A DNA stretch of 35,018 nt. Origin: Candidatus Hydrogenedentota bacterium (lineage in GTDB: Bacteria > Hydrogenedentota > Hydrogenedentia > Hydrogenedentales > JAEUWI01). The stretch is taken from contig JACPGE010000010.1 of the NCBI GenBank assembly GCA_016182605.1, forward strand, positions 1 through 35,018, read 5' to 3'. Every line of letters begins with the position of its first letter. The first letter of the stretch is position 1. Both the position numbers and the translations under genes were made by a program. This document shows, one piece after another, positions 16,833 to 24,724 of the stretch. A model generated the notes under the pieces. That model did no database searches. It was given only the letters and a program-made list of their open reading frames with translations, and had not been told where the DNA came from.

Positions 16833-16845
16833 GTAAACAGTTTAC
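16833..16845. promoter_or_regulatory. 13-bp palindrome, operator candidate
   Basis: GTAAAC-A-GTTTAC is a perfect inverted repeat with a one-base centre. It lies 57 bp upstream of the ribosome binding site of the leftward 63-aa gene. Palindromes of this size and base content are typical of operators for LacI/GntR-type dimeric repressors. No regulator gene is adjacent, so the binding protein is unknown. Confidence 0.45.
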
Positions 16846-17110
16846 TTGAGCGGGAGGGAGAAGTCAAGTCTAAAAAAGCGCGCTTCCCATAGTGTTTTCC
16901 ATCATCTGGTATGGGTAAGGCTGGATATATCAATTGGTTGTGTTCCCGCTTGCGCTGGGACAGCCCAGAATGCGGAATTCTATCCGAAGTTTCGTAGCTT
17001 AATCTACTTAGAATTCTGAGAATTCATGAGTTCAGCGGCTTTCCGGGGGCGCTTGGCGCCGGAGCCTGGGGAGGGGGGAGAAGGCGCTTCGCCTCGGGCC
17101 AAATAATTGA
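16846..17110. other. Intergenic stretch with no gene
   Basis: No credible reading frame is seen. The left part (16860-17030) is AT-rich and contains GAATTC three times (16975, 17011, 17020). It changes abruptly to very G-rich sequence from about 17040. The G-rich block continues into the hairpin cluster at 17111-17175. Confidence 0.5.
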
Positions 17111-17175
17111 TGGCACGCATACACGGGGTATGCGTGCCACCCTTGGGCAATGGGGGAAGCGCACGAGGCGCTTCC
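17111..17175. repeat. Pair of strong hairpins, REP-like
   Basis: Two perfect hairpins stand 15 bp apart. The first has a 12-bp stem, TGGCACGCATAC / GTATGCGTGCCA, with loop ACGGG (17111-17139). The second has an 8-bp stem, GGAAGCGC / GCGCTTCC, with loop ACGAG (17155-17175). The loops are both 5 nt and similar. Neither has a U-run, so these are not simple terminators. Their position after the amt-P-II operon and the surrounding GC-rich sequence suggest a REP/BIME-type intergenic element. Confidence 0.6.
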
Positions 17176-17249
17176 TTGGGAGGCTCTTTGAAGGGGAAGG
17201 GCTCGGAGAGACTTGCCGCACCGGAGCCCATACCTGAGATAATTGGTCA

Positions 17250-17298
17250 GGGGAACCGGATTCCGCGGCCATTGCCGCACGGTTGAATCCGGTTCCCC
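17250..17298 (-). terminator. Long hairpin after the amt/P-II operon
   Basis: GGGGAACCGGATTC (17250-17263) and GAATCCGGTTCCCC (17285-17298) pair perfectly over 14 bp. The 21-nt interior folds further through CGGC/GCCG. It begins 14 bp after the P-II stop codon, in the right place to end the leftward transcript, although the following bases (ACCAATTAT) make a poor U-tract. It may serve as a 3'-end stabiliser. Confidence 0.6.
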
Positions 17299-17312
17299 CG
17301 GTTAATCCGGAG

Positions 17313-17654
17313 TTATCCTATGGCTGCTTCGCCGAGTTCACCCGTTCGAATGCGCACGCATTCCTCGATGTTGGTCACGATGATTTTGCCGTCGCCGATG
17401 TTGCCGGTCTTCGCTCCCTTAACGATGGCGTCGATGGTGACTTTGGCGAAATCGTCGTTCACCGCGATTTCGAGGCGGATCTTTTTGAGGAGATTCACTT
17501 CGACATCGACGCCCCGGTAGGATTCGTGGTAGCCCCCCTGCTGGCCGCAGCCCAGGGAGTTGGTGACGGACATCTTGGTGACCCCGGCCTCATAGAGGGT
17601 CTGCTTCACTGCGGTGAGTTTTTCGGGCTGTATATAGGCTATGATGAGTTTCAT
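17313..17654 (-). CDS. glnB: P-II nitrogen regulatory protein without Tyr51
   Basis: This 113-aa protein aligns without gaps over its first 65 residues to my recollection of E. coli GlnB. It forms trimers that sense ATP/ADP and 2-oxoglutarate and bind the ammonium channel. The B-loop TGNIGDGK and the C-terminal RIRTGE are conserved. In the T-loop, Tyr46 (SYRG) is kept but position 51, the uridylylated tyrosine, is Val, and position 49, the cyanobacterial phosphoserine, is also Val. Control would therefore rest on ligand binding alone or on another modification. It lies 44 bp after amt in the same operon, so it is most likely a GlnK-type Amt gate. Confidence 0.93.
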   Translation of the reverse strand: MKLIIAYIQPEKLTAVKQTLYEAGVTKMSVTNSLGCGQQGGYHESYRGVDVEVNLLKKIRLEIAVNDDFAKVTIDAIVKGAKTGNIGDGKIIVTNIEECVRIRTGELGEAAIG

Positions 17655-17698
17655 GGTGTTTCATCCTGTGGTGCGGGTTTCAATTTAACGGGGCCTGC

Positions 17699-19072
17699 TC
17701 ACTGATTGTTGAAGATCTGGAAGCCGGAGTAGCCTTCCATGCCGTGTTCCCCGATATCGAGGCCACGGATCTCTTCATCCTCGGAGACGCGCAGTCCGAC
17801 GGTGTACTTCAAGGCCAGAAAGAGGACCATACCGGTACCGAAGGCCCAGACAAAGGCCGCGCCTGCACCGAGCGCCTGAATCAGGAGTTGATCGGCGCCG
17901 CCGCCGTAGAACAGACCGCTGCCCGTGTTGAAGAGGCCCACCGCGAGGGTCCCCCAGAGGCCGCAGACACCGTGGACGCTTACCGCACCCACCGGGTCAT
18001 CGATCTTGAGGACGGCATCGAGCAGGAGGATACTGAGCACGACAAGCACACCGGCAATCAGGCCGATGATCACGGCGCCCATGGGGGAGACCCCGTCGCA
18101 GCCGGCGGTGATGCCGACCAGACCGGCGAGCACGCCGTTCATCGTCATCGAGCCATCGGGTTTCTTCACGATGATCCACGCGGTGATCATGGCGCTCAGG
18201 GCGCCGGCCGCGCCTGCCAGGTTCGTGGTGACCGCGATATAGCCGATCATGCCGTTGCCGGTGGTAGTGCTGCCCGGGTTGAAGCCGAACCAGCCGAGCC
18301 ACAGGATAAAGACACCGAGCGCGCCCAGCGCCAGATTGTGGCCGGGGATGGCGCGCGGCCGGCCGTCGGGACCGTATTTGCCAATCCGGGGTCCCAGAAT
18401 GATGGCGCCGGCGAGGGCCAGCCAGCCGCCTATGGAGTGCACGACGGTGGAACCGGCGAAGTCGAGGAAGCCCTTGGCTTCCAGCCAGCCCGCCGTGTCG
18501 CCATAGAGGCCATTCCAACTCCATGCGCCGAAGATCGGGTAGATGAACGCCGAGATTAGGAGGCTATAGATCAAATAGCTTACGAATTTCGTCCGTTCCG
18601 CCATGGCGCCCGAAACGATGGTCGCCGCAGTGGCCGCGAAGACCGTTTGGAAGATAAGGAACGTGAAGGGCCACTGGGTGTCAAAGGTGTCGCCGTAAGG
18701 GGCAAAGTTCAGGAAGAAATCCGATGTGCCGATCCAGCCGGAGTTGTTCATCCCAAACATAAGCCCGAAACCCACCATGAAGAAGGCGAGCGAGCCGATA
18801 GCAAAGTCCATCAGGTTTTTCATGAGGATGTTGACGACGTTTTTCGCGCGCGTGAAGCCGGCTTCTACCATGGCGAACCCGGCCTGCATAAAGAAGACCA
18901 GGAAGGCGGCCACACAGGTCCACACGATGTTGAGGTTGTTCTGGATATCGGTCGCCATGGCCACCGGATCTGCCGGGGCCTCGTCCTGCGCGTCCACCAC
19001 GGGCGCCAGAATGGCGAGCCCCGCGATGAATAGCGCACCCAGAAATAGCTGCTTCTTGAATCCCATACCCAT
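17699..19072 (-). CDS. amt: Ammonium transporter (Amt/MEP/Rh family)
   Basis: This 457-aa inner-membrane channel conducts ammonium. It begins with a cleavable signal (MGMGFKKQLFLGALFIAGLA) and about eleven membrane spans follow. The pore twin histidines are His212 (VVHSIGGW) and His367 (SVHGVCGLW), and Asp204 in FLDFAGST matches the conserved pore-entrance aspartate. The C-terminal tail ending HGMEGYSGFQIF is the usual P-II contact region. The ATG at 19072 has AAAGGA upstream and starts the signal; a second ATG two codons later (19066) is almost as good. The longer frame to 19309 is not supported. The P-II gene follows, so the order is amt then P-II, the reverse of the common glnK-amtB order. 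Confidence 0.95.
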   Translation of the reverse strand: MGMGFKKQLFLGALFIAGLAILAPVVDAQDEAPADPVAMATDIQNNLNIVWTCVAAFLVFFMQAGFAMVEAGFTRAKNVVNILMKNLMDFAIGSLAFFMVGFGLMFGMNNSGWIGTSDFFLNFAPYGDTFDTQWPFTFLIFQTVFAATAATIVSGAMAERTKFVSYLIYSLLISAFIYPIFGAWSWNGLYGDTAGWLEAKGFLDFAGSTVVHSIGGWLALAGAIILGPRIGKYGPDGRPRAIPGHNLALGALGVFILWLGWFGFNPGSTTTGNGMIGYIAVTTNLAGAAGALSAMITAWIIVKKPDGSMTMNGVLAGLVGITAGCDGVSPMGAVIIGLIAGVLVVLSILLLDAVLKIDDPVGAVSVHGVCGLWGTLAVGLFNTGSGLFYGGGADQLLIQALGAGAAFVWAFGTGMVLFLALKYTVGLRVSEDEEIRGLDIGEHGMEGYSGFQIFNNQ

Positions 19073-19120
19073 AGGTTCCTTTCTGCTGTACGTATTAAGT
19101 TGCGAAGGTAAAATTTTTTC

Positions 19121-19137
19121 CAACTGCATTTCAGTTG
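19121..19137. promoter_or_regulatory. Operator-like inverted repeat upstream of amt
   Basis: CAACTG and CAGTTG are perfect 6-bp inverted arms with a 5-nt spacer, 49 bp upstream of the amt start. No clear sigma-54 promoter (GG-N10-GC) was found between 19073 and 19310. The element may bind a nitrogen regulator, but this is only positional inference. Confidence 0.35.
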
Positions 19138-19579
19138 CGCTTGCGAATACACCGGGCGAACGGCGCATGCGTTGACGCAGCAACCAAGCCCTGCCGTAAA
19201 CGCGTCTGGACTGGATGCGGCACCGGTCACATTCCGTTTCATTGGCCCTTCCTGCCGCTCCCGTGAGGGGCAAGTCTAGATTGATTCCAACCGGCGCTCT
19301 TGCCGCCAAAGCGATCTTTGGAGAAGCTCAAGATACAGAGCGTTTGCGCGTTTTCAACGCTCTATCCGGCTGAAACAAACCCAAGGTGATACGGGAGGAG
19401 CAAGTGATATGCCAAGTTGAAATTGGCGGCTTGTTGGGCTTGGATCGCTAATGAGAAGACCGGCTTGAGGCAGGATTGCGCGCCCAGCTTTCCTCACAAG
19501 ATCTTTGTTTGACGGAACTTGGCGCTGCGCCGTGCTACGGCGGGATACTGCGAGGGGAAAGCGCCTGGAAAAGCTTTGC
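19138..19579. other. Intergenic region between amt and the DUF1501 gene
   Basis: No credible gene is present. A hairpin with 8-bp arms AGAGCGTT/AACGCTCT and an 11-nt loop lies at 19337-19363. The amt promoter should lie in the left part but was not identified with confidence. The right part carries GC-rich sequence and runs into the structured element at 19580-19626. Confidence 0.4.
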
Positions 19580-19626
19580 TCCTACAATCTGGTACGGATT
19601 CCCAGGGGGCGTACGGACTTGTAGGA
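19580..19626. repeat. Nested, symmetric inverted repeat
   Basis: TCCTACAA (19580-19587) pairs with TTGTAGGA (19619-19626), and inside it GTACG pairs with CGTAC. The two stems are separated by 4 unpaired bases on each side and enclose a 13-nt loop, so the 47-bp element is symmetric (8-4-5-13-5-4-8). It is followed by G- and C-runs up to the DUF1501 stop at 19716. It could be a REP-type element or a structured 3' end of the leftward transcript. Confidence 0.5.
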
Positions 19627-19715
19627 ATTGGAGCCACGAAGCGGCTACAGGCAGGTGGTGTTGCGTGGTCCCCCCCAAAGGCGGCTGGGGGAGTGGGGGG
19701 CCGCAGGTGGAAGCG

Positions 19716-21134
19716 CTACGCGATCAGGTCGTGCATCACATTGCCGTAGACGTCCGTCAGGCGGTAGTCCCGGCCCGAATAGCGGTAGGTCAATTCGGTG
19801 TGGTTGATGCCCAGCAGGTGCAGGATGGTGGCGTGGAGATCGTGCACGTGCACCTTGTTCTCCACGGCGTGCCAGCCATACTCGTCCGTGTTGCCGTAGG
19901 TGAGACCGCCCTTCGTGCCGCCGCCCGCCATCCACATCGTGAACCCGAAGGGATGGTGCTCCCGGCCGTTGTCGCCCTCGGCCGTCGGCGTGCGGCCAAA
20001 CTCGCCGCCCCACAAGACGATGGTCTCGTCGAGCAGCCCGCGCGCCTTCAGATCCTTCAGCAGACCCGCAATGGGCTTGTCCGTCGCGGCGCAGTTCAGC
20101 GGCAGTTCCTGTTTCAGGCCGCCGTGCTGATCCCAGAGCTGGCAGCTCGATCGTTTGGCGGTCTGTGTGTGGTAAACCTGCACACAGCGCACGCCGCGCT
20201 CCACCAGACGCCGCGCCATAAGACACTGCTTCCCGAAGATCGCGGTGGACTCTTCGTTCAGTCCATACAAGTTCTGGGTGGCTGCGGATTCCCCGGCCAC
20301 ATCGAAGGCCTCCGGCGCCTCGGTCTGCATGCGGTAGGCCAGTTCAAACGAGGCGATTCGCGCGCTCAGGCGGGAGTCCTCTTCCCGTGCCGCCGCGTAT
20401 TCCTGGTTGACCGCGGCGAGGAGGTCCAGTTGCTTCCGCTGCATCGCGCCGGAATAGCGCGGGTTGGCCAGGTTGGCAATGGGCGCGTCCAGGTTGGAGA
20501 CGAGCGTGCCCTGATAGGCTGCGGGCAGGAAACTCGATCCCCACAGTGGCGCGCCCTGGGCCGGCTGCGCCGGACTCAGCACCACGAAGCCGGGCAGGTT
20601 CTGGTTCATGGTGCCCAGGCCATAGAGCAGCCACGAGCCCAGGCTGGGCCGCGAGAAACTCTGCTCGCCCGTGTTCATCTGGAGGCAGGCGCCGTTGTGG
20701 TTGATGTTGTCCGCCACCATGGAGCGGATCATGCAGAGGTCGTCCGCGCAGGTCGAAAGGTGTGGGAGCAGTTCGCTGAATTCCATGCCCGATTCCCCGT
20801 GGCGGGAGAACGTCCAGGGCGATCCGAGCAAGTTGCCGGTCTTGGTGCGTTCCAGCTTGGGCTTCTCGAAGGGCAGGGGCTTGCCCATCTCCGCCAGGAG
20901 GCGCGGCTTCGGGTCGAAGAGGTCCACATGAGAAGGGCCGCCAGACATGAAGAGGAAAATGAGGTTCTTGGCTTTGGGCGGAATGTGGGCAGCGCGCACG
21001 GCGAGGGGATTCTGCGTCGCGGCCAGGGCTCCGGATTGTTGCAGGACCGTGGCCAGACCCAGCATGCCAAAGCCATTGGCGAACTGCTTCAGCGCCTGGC
21101 GCCGGGAGTAACGGGGGGGATGATTGCTGTCCAC
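19716..21134 (-). CDS. Tat-exported DUF1501 protein (sulfatase-like fold)
   Basis: This 472-aa protein belongs to the DUF1501 family, which shares the alkaline phosphatase/sulfatase fold and is abundant in Planctomycetes. The N-terminus has a twin-arginine signal, YSRRQALKQF, followed by a hydrophobic stretch. Family motifs include MSGGPSHVDLFDPKP near 65-80, GGEFGRTP, HHPFGFTMWMAGGG and the C-terminal GRDYRLTDVYGNVM. The GTG at 21134 was chosen because GAGGAG lies 6 nt before it; an in-frame TTG at 21149 would put that site inside the gene. It starts 11 bp after the PSD1 cytochrome gene ends, the standard pairing. The enzymatic activity of the family is not established. Confidence 0.92.
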   Translation of the reverse strand: MDSNHPPRYSRRQALKQFANGFGMLGLATVLQQSGALAATQNPLAVRAAHIPPKAKNLIFLFMSGGPSHVDLFDPKPRLLAEMGKPLPFEKPKLERTKTGNLLGSPWTFSRHGESGMEFSELLPHLSTCADDLCMIRSMVADNINHNGACLQMNTGEQSFSRPSLGSWLLYGLGTMNQNLPGFVVLSPAQPAQGAPLWGSSFLPAAYQGTLVSNLDAPIANLANPRYSGAMQRKQLDLLAAVNQEYAAAREEDSRLSARIASFELAYRMQTEAPEAFDVAGESAATQNLYGLNEESTAIFGKQCLMARRLVERGVRCVQVYHTQTAKRSSCQLWDQHGGLKQELPLNCAATDKPIAGLLKDLKARGLLDETIVLWGGEFGRTPTAEGDNGREHHPFGFTMWMAGGGTKGGLTYGNTDEYGWHAVENKVHVHDLHATILHLLGINHTELTYRYSGRDYRLTDVYGNVMHDLIA

Positions 21135-21145
21135 GGTGGGGCTCC

Positions 21146-24100
21146 TCAATCGACGAAGACGAATTCGTTGGCGTTCAACAGGACCTGCGCGTAAGCCGTC
21201 ACCCCTTCGGGAGCGGGGTAGCCCAGTGCGGGCAGGGCCTCCCGCGTCAGGGTGATTTCGCCGGGGGACGGGGCACGCATATATATACGTCCATACAACG
21301 CGTTGGCCAGGCCCTCGGCATCGGCCGCGGCAGGCGCCATAGCCGACGCCAGGCGCTCCGATTCGCTCAGCATAAAGGGATGGTTCATGAGAAACAAGGC
21401 CTGGGGGGAGACGGTCGTCTCCAGACGCTTCGGAATGATGGAGGTGGGGTCGGCCGCGTCAAACAGCATGGGGTAGGTGCTCCGATCGGATCGCACCGTG
21501 CGCAGGTAGAGCGTGCGGCGGGGTGTGTCCAGTTCCTTGAAGGCTGGCCCGCCCGCCGTGAGATCGAGGCGTCCAGAAACGGCCAACAGACTGTCGCGCA
21601 GGGCTTCGGCTTCGAGGCGCTTGCGGTTCATCCGCGCCAGCAACAGGTTCTCGGGATCCTGTTGCAGCGACTGCGCGTTGCCGCGCGAATCCTGTTGCCA
21701 CGCCGCCGTGTTCAGAATCAGGCGGTGCATCTCTTTCATCGACCAGCCCGACGCCATGAAGCGCCGCGCAAGATAGTCCAGCAATTCGGGGTGGGTGGGG
21801 GCTTCGCCCTGCTTGCCGAAGTCGCCCGGTGTGCGCACGAGTCCCTGCCCGAAGTGGTGCTGCCAGATACGGTTCACCATGACACGCGCCGTGAGCACAT
21901 TATCGGACGACGCCAGCCAGTTGGCCAGTTCAACACGGCCACTGCCGCCGGTGATGGGGGCCTGTTCCGCGCCCGCCAGGATCAGCGGCATGCGGCGCGG
22001 CACCAGATCGCCCAGATTGTTGTAGTCGCCCCGGCGGTGCACACGCACATCCTGCACACCCACATAGCCCGTGTTCGGCACCGGCCCCTCCTGAATGCCC
22101 ACGGCGTAGTCGAGCGGGGGGAAGGGCTGGGCTTCCAGTTGCGCCACTTCGGTGTCGATCTCCTGAAGCCGTCCCGGTGCAGTCGGAGGTGTTGCGATCC
22201 AGAAGGGCCCGGTCTCGCCGAGGAGCTGGGCCGTGATCGCGCTGCCGGCCGCCTCCGGATGGGCCAGGGCCGCGTCCACCAAAGATTGAATCGCAGCGGC
22301 GGCCTCAGTGAGGACGTCCTCGCCGCGCGCACCGCTGGAGACTGCTTTAGAGGCGCTCCACCACGGCGAGAAGAGCACCGGATCGGCCGTCAGGCCTTCG
22401 GTGCCATCGAGCAGCCACCATACTGCGGGGTGGCCTTGCGCGTCGGGCAGGGGATTGCTTTCCGTGAAGTGGGGGACCACCTCCTGGGAAATGTTCCACG
22501 TGGAGCCGGAAGTAGCTTGTATAGTGATGTCGATCACCGTGCTGTCGCAACTGTGATCGCCCTTCGGCGCGATGGTTAGGAGCAGGCTGTCGCCCTCCTG
22601 CACGGTGAGGGGCGCTTCGGAGGCGAAGGGGGCCGACGCGCCATTGTCCACAGCGCCTGATAATACCGATTGAAGGACTCCGCCGGTGAGATATTCGACG
22701 CGCCACTCCACCCCGTCGCCACAGGTGCCGTCCGCATCGGCGATCCGCCCCGTGATCTGAATGGTGTCCGCAACGGGACTCTGCCACTCCACGCGCACCG
22801 GCACACCGGGCGCCGGATGGACCACGAGAGACTGGGCGGGCTGGGTGATGCTCAGGTACTTAAGTTCATTGGTGGTCGCGTTTGCGACGGACGAGGGGAG
22901 CGGCGCTTCGGTGCGGCGCGCATTCAATCCCGCGTTACCGGCGACGTCGCGATCGATGACGTTCAGCGTACGATACGCGCCCGGACTCACGTAGCGCTTC
23001 CAGCGCTCGACCGATTCCGCGTTCAGTTCCGGACCGGCAGGCGCGCCCTGCCGCGACGCGAGCAGATAGGCGCCGGTCTTGGCCGCTTCCTGACGCGCCC
23101 ACGCCGTGCGCGACTCTTTTATCAGACCCTCGCGCTCGCCACGCAACGCAGCAAGGCGAGTTTCACGCTCCGCACGCGCCGCCAACTCCTCCTTCGATGC
23201 GATGGGCAGATGCAGAATGGGGGAGCCCTCGGTCTTCGCGCCGGGCCCCGGCAGGATCGAGCTGCTGAAGAAGATCCCCGCGAGCCCGTAGTAGTCCTCT
23301 TTCACGAACGGATCGAACTTGTGATCGTGACACCGCGCGCAGGCCATGGTGGAACTCAGGAAACCGCGCGTCACCATGTCGATCTGATCGTCCACGATAT
23401 CCGCCACCATCTTCTCCTTGTCCGCGTCGCCCTGGGGCCAGTTGCCGATGGCGAGCATCCCCGTGGCGATGAGACCGTCCCGGTTGAAGCCGCCGTCCGG
23501 CCCGGGCAGGAGATCGCCCGCAATCTGGTAGCGCACGAACTGATCGTAGGGCATGTCCGCGTTGAAGGCGTTCACCACCCAGTCGCGGTAGCGCCAAATC
23601 TCCACGGGGTCCGTCGCGGCCGTCGCGCGCGAGTCGAAGGAATCGGTATAGCGCACCACGTCGAGCCAGTGCCGCGCCCAGCGCTCCCCATATTGCGGCG
23701 TGGCCAGCAGCCGCTCCACCTCCTCGGCGAAGGCACCGGGCGCTTCGTTCGCCACAAAGGCCGCCACCGCCTCCGGGGTGGGCGGCAGCCCGGTAAGATC
23801 ATAGGTCAGCCGGCGCAGGAGCGTCCGCCGATCCGCGGGGGACGCAGGGGAGAGTCCCGCAGCCTCGATCTTCGCGAGGACGAAGTAATCCACCTCGTTC
23901 CGGGGCCAAGCCGCCTGCTGCACGGCGGGCACCTCGGGATTCGCCAGCAACTGATACGACCAATGGGCTGACGCCGGCACGGCTACAGGAGCCGTTGGCG
24001 CTTCCGGGTAGACTGGCCAGGGCGCGCCCTGGGTCACCCACGCCGTCAGGACGTCAATCTCCGCCTGCGGCAATTTGCCTGGGGGCGGCATCTGGGGTTT

Positions 24101-24406
24101 GCCTTCATAGCCGATGACGGTAAGCAGCAGGTTCTCCCCGCCGACGAGAGGCCCCCGCGAACCGCCCTTCTGGAAGGTGGCCGCATTGTCCAGGCGCAGT
24201 TCCGACTTCTGGGTCTCCGCGCCGTGGCATTCGAAACAGCGCGCCGCCAGAATGGGCCGCACCTTCTGCTCAAAGAAGAAGGCCGGGTCTGGAGGCGGCG
24301 TTTCGGCTCGCGCCAGGGGCGCCAGGCACGCCAGCGAAACGAGGGTCCAGGCCGCAAAGCGGCTGCGGCGTGAAAAGGGGCTATAGTTGGCGGTGTCGTT
24401 TTGCAT
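21146..24406 (-). CDS. PSD1-family cytochrome c protein (DUF1549/DUF1553)
   Basis: This 1086-aa secreted protein has a signal peptide (~14-35) and an N-terminal planctomycete-type cytochrome c domain with CFECH at 57-61. A DUF1549 domain follows (DYFVLAKIEAAGL, RHWLDVVRYTDSF) and includes the conserved CARCHDHKFDP. A central beta-sandwich region (~480-640) may bind carbohydrate. DUF1553 forms the C-terminal part (VMVNRIWQHHFGQGLVRTPG). With the downstream DUF1501 gene it makes the two-gene unit found in many copies in Planctomycetes and linked by genomics to polysaccharide breakdown. The ATG at 24406 has no ribosome binding site, but TATAAT ends 7 bp upstream of it, so the mRNA may be leaderless. 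Confidence 0.92.
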   Translation of the reverse strand: MQNDTANYSPFSRRSRFAAWTLVSLACLAPLARAETPPPDPAFFFEQKVRPILAARCFECHGAETQKSELRLDNAATFQKGGSRGPLVGGENLLLTVIGYEGKPQMPPPGKLPQAEIDVLTAWVTQGAPWPVYPEAPTAPVAVPASAHWSYQLLANPEVPAVQQAAWPRNEVDYFVLAKIEAAGLSPASPADRRTLLRRLTYDLTGLPPTPEAVAAFVANEAPGAFAEEVERLLATPQYGERWARHWLDVVRYTDSFDSRATAATDPVEIWRYRDWVVNAFNADMPYDQFVRYQIAGDLLPGPDGGFNRDGLIATGMLAIGNWPQGDADKEKMVADIVDDQIDMVTRGFLSSTMACARCHDHKFDPFVKEDYYGLAGIFFSSSILPGPGAKTEGSPILHLPIASKEELAARAERETRLAALRGEREGLIKESRTAWARQEAAKTGAYLLASRQGAPAGPELNAESVERWKRYVSPGAYRTLNVIDRDVAGNAGLNARRTEAPLPSSVANATTNELKYLSITQPAQSLVVHPAPGVPVRVEWQSPVADTIQITGRIADADGTCGDGVEWRVEYLTGGVLQSVLSGAVDNGASAPFASEAPLTVQEGDSLLLTIAPKGDHSCDSTVIDITIQATSGSTWNISQEVVPHFTESNPLPDAQGHPAVWWLLDGTEGLTADPVLFSPWWSASKAVSSGARGEDVLTEAAAAIQSLVDAALAHPEAAGSAITAQLLGETGPFWIATPPTAPGRLQEIDTEVAQLEAQPFPPLDYAVGIQEGPVPNTGYVGVQDVRVHRRGDYNNLGDLVPRRMPLILAGAEQAPITGGSGRVELANWLASSDNVLTARVMVNRIWQHHFGQGLVRTPGDFGKQGEAPTHPELLDYLARRFMASGWSMKEMHRLILNTAAWQQDSRGNAQSLQQDPENLLLARMNRKRLEAEALRDSLLAVSGRLDLTAGGPAFKELDTPRRTLYLRTVRSDRSTYPMLFDAADPTSIIPKRLETTVSPQALFLMNHPFMLSESERLASAMAPAAADAEGLANALYGRIYMRAPSPGEITLTREALPALGYPAPEGVTAYAQVLLNANEFVFVD

Positions 24407-24412
24407 GTGCCG

Positions 24413-24418
24413 ATTATA
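24413..24418 (-). promoter_or_regulatory. TATAAT -10 box placed for a leaderless mRNA
   Basis: On the minus strand TATAAT is followed by CGGCAC and then the ATG at 24406. Transcription 7 bp after the -10 box would start at the A of the start codon. No convincing -35 box is present 17 bp upstream, and no Shine-Dalgarno lies before the ATG. Confidence 0.5.
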
Positions 24419-24424
24419 CAATGA

Positions 24425-24690
24425 GTTGGGCCACGCTGCGGTAGTCCCGGCCGGGGGCGGTAATCTGGTTGGATAGGGGTAGGGAACAGACGCGTGGAGC
24501 CCGTGATTTATCCGGGCTACATCGGGTGGCCTTCGTTGAGCCAGGTATCAAGGCTTCCGGAGTAGGACGCTGCTTGATGAGCGTCGTGACCCACGCGCCA
24601 CCGCGCATATCTCCACACGGAGACGGAACGCGCAAGAAGTCCGATCACGCTTGATCCGGTTGTCGGGTCGCAATTGCTCCCCCTGAAATT
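24425..24690. other. Divergent intergenic region
   Basis: No complete gene is seen. On the minus strand the bases just upstream of the PSD1 start encode ITAPGRDYRSVAQLIV and a stop, which resembles the GRDYR...LI end of DUF1501-type proteins and may be a gene remnant. A hairpin AGCCCG/CGGGCT with a 9-nt loop lies at 24498-24518. The stretch separates the leftward PSD1 gene from the rightward pseudopilin promoter. Confidence 0.3.
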
Positions 24691-24696
24691 TTTTTC

Positions 24697-24724
24697 TTGA
24701 CACGGGAGAAAAATGATATATACT
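24697..24724 (+). promoter_or_regulatory. Sigma-70 promoter of the pseudopilin gene
   Basis: A perfect TTGACA (24697-24702) and TATACT (24719-24724) are separated by 16 bp. A T-run (24689-24695) precedes the -35 box and may act as an UP element. The start point would be near 24731, giving a leader of about 215 nt that begins in the TGACT repeat cluster. Confidence 0.75.

Noticed and set aside
17024-17280. Overlapping 75-82 codon frames on the minus strand
   Set aside because: They overlap the hairpin cluster in several frames, with Pro/Arg-rich products typical of non-coding GC-rich DNA.
19073-19309. Sigma-54 promoter for amt
   Set aside because: A GGCAGGGCTTGGTTGC sequence on the minus strand looked similar, but the GG and GC elements are 12 bp apart instead of 10.
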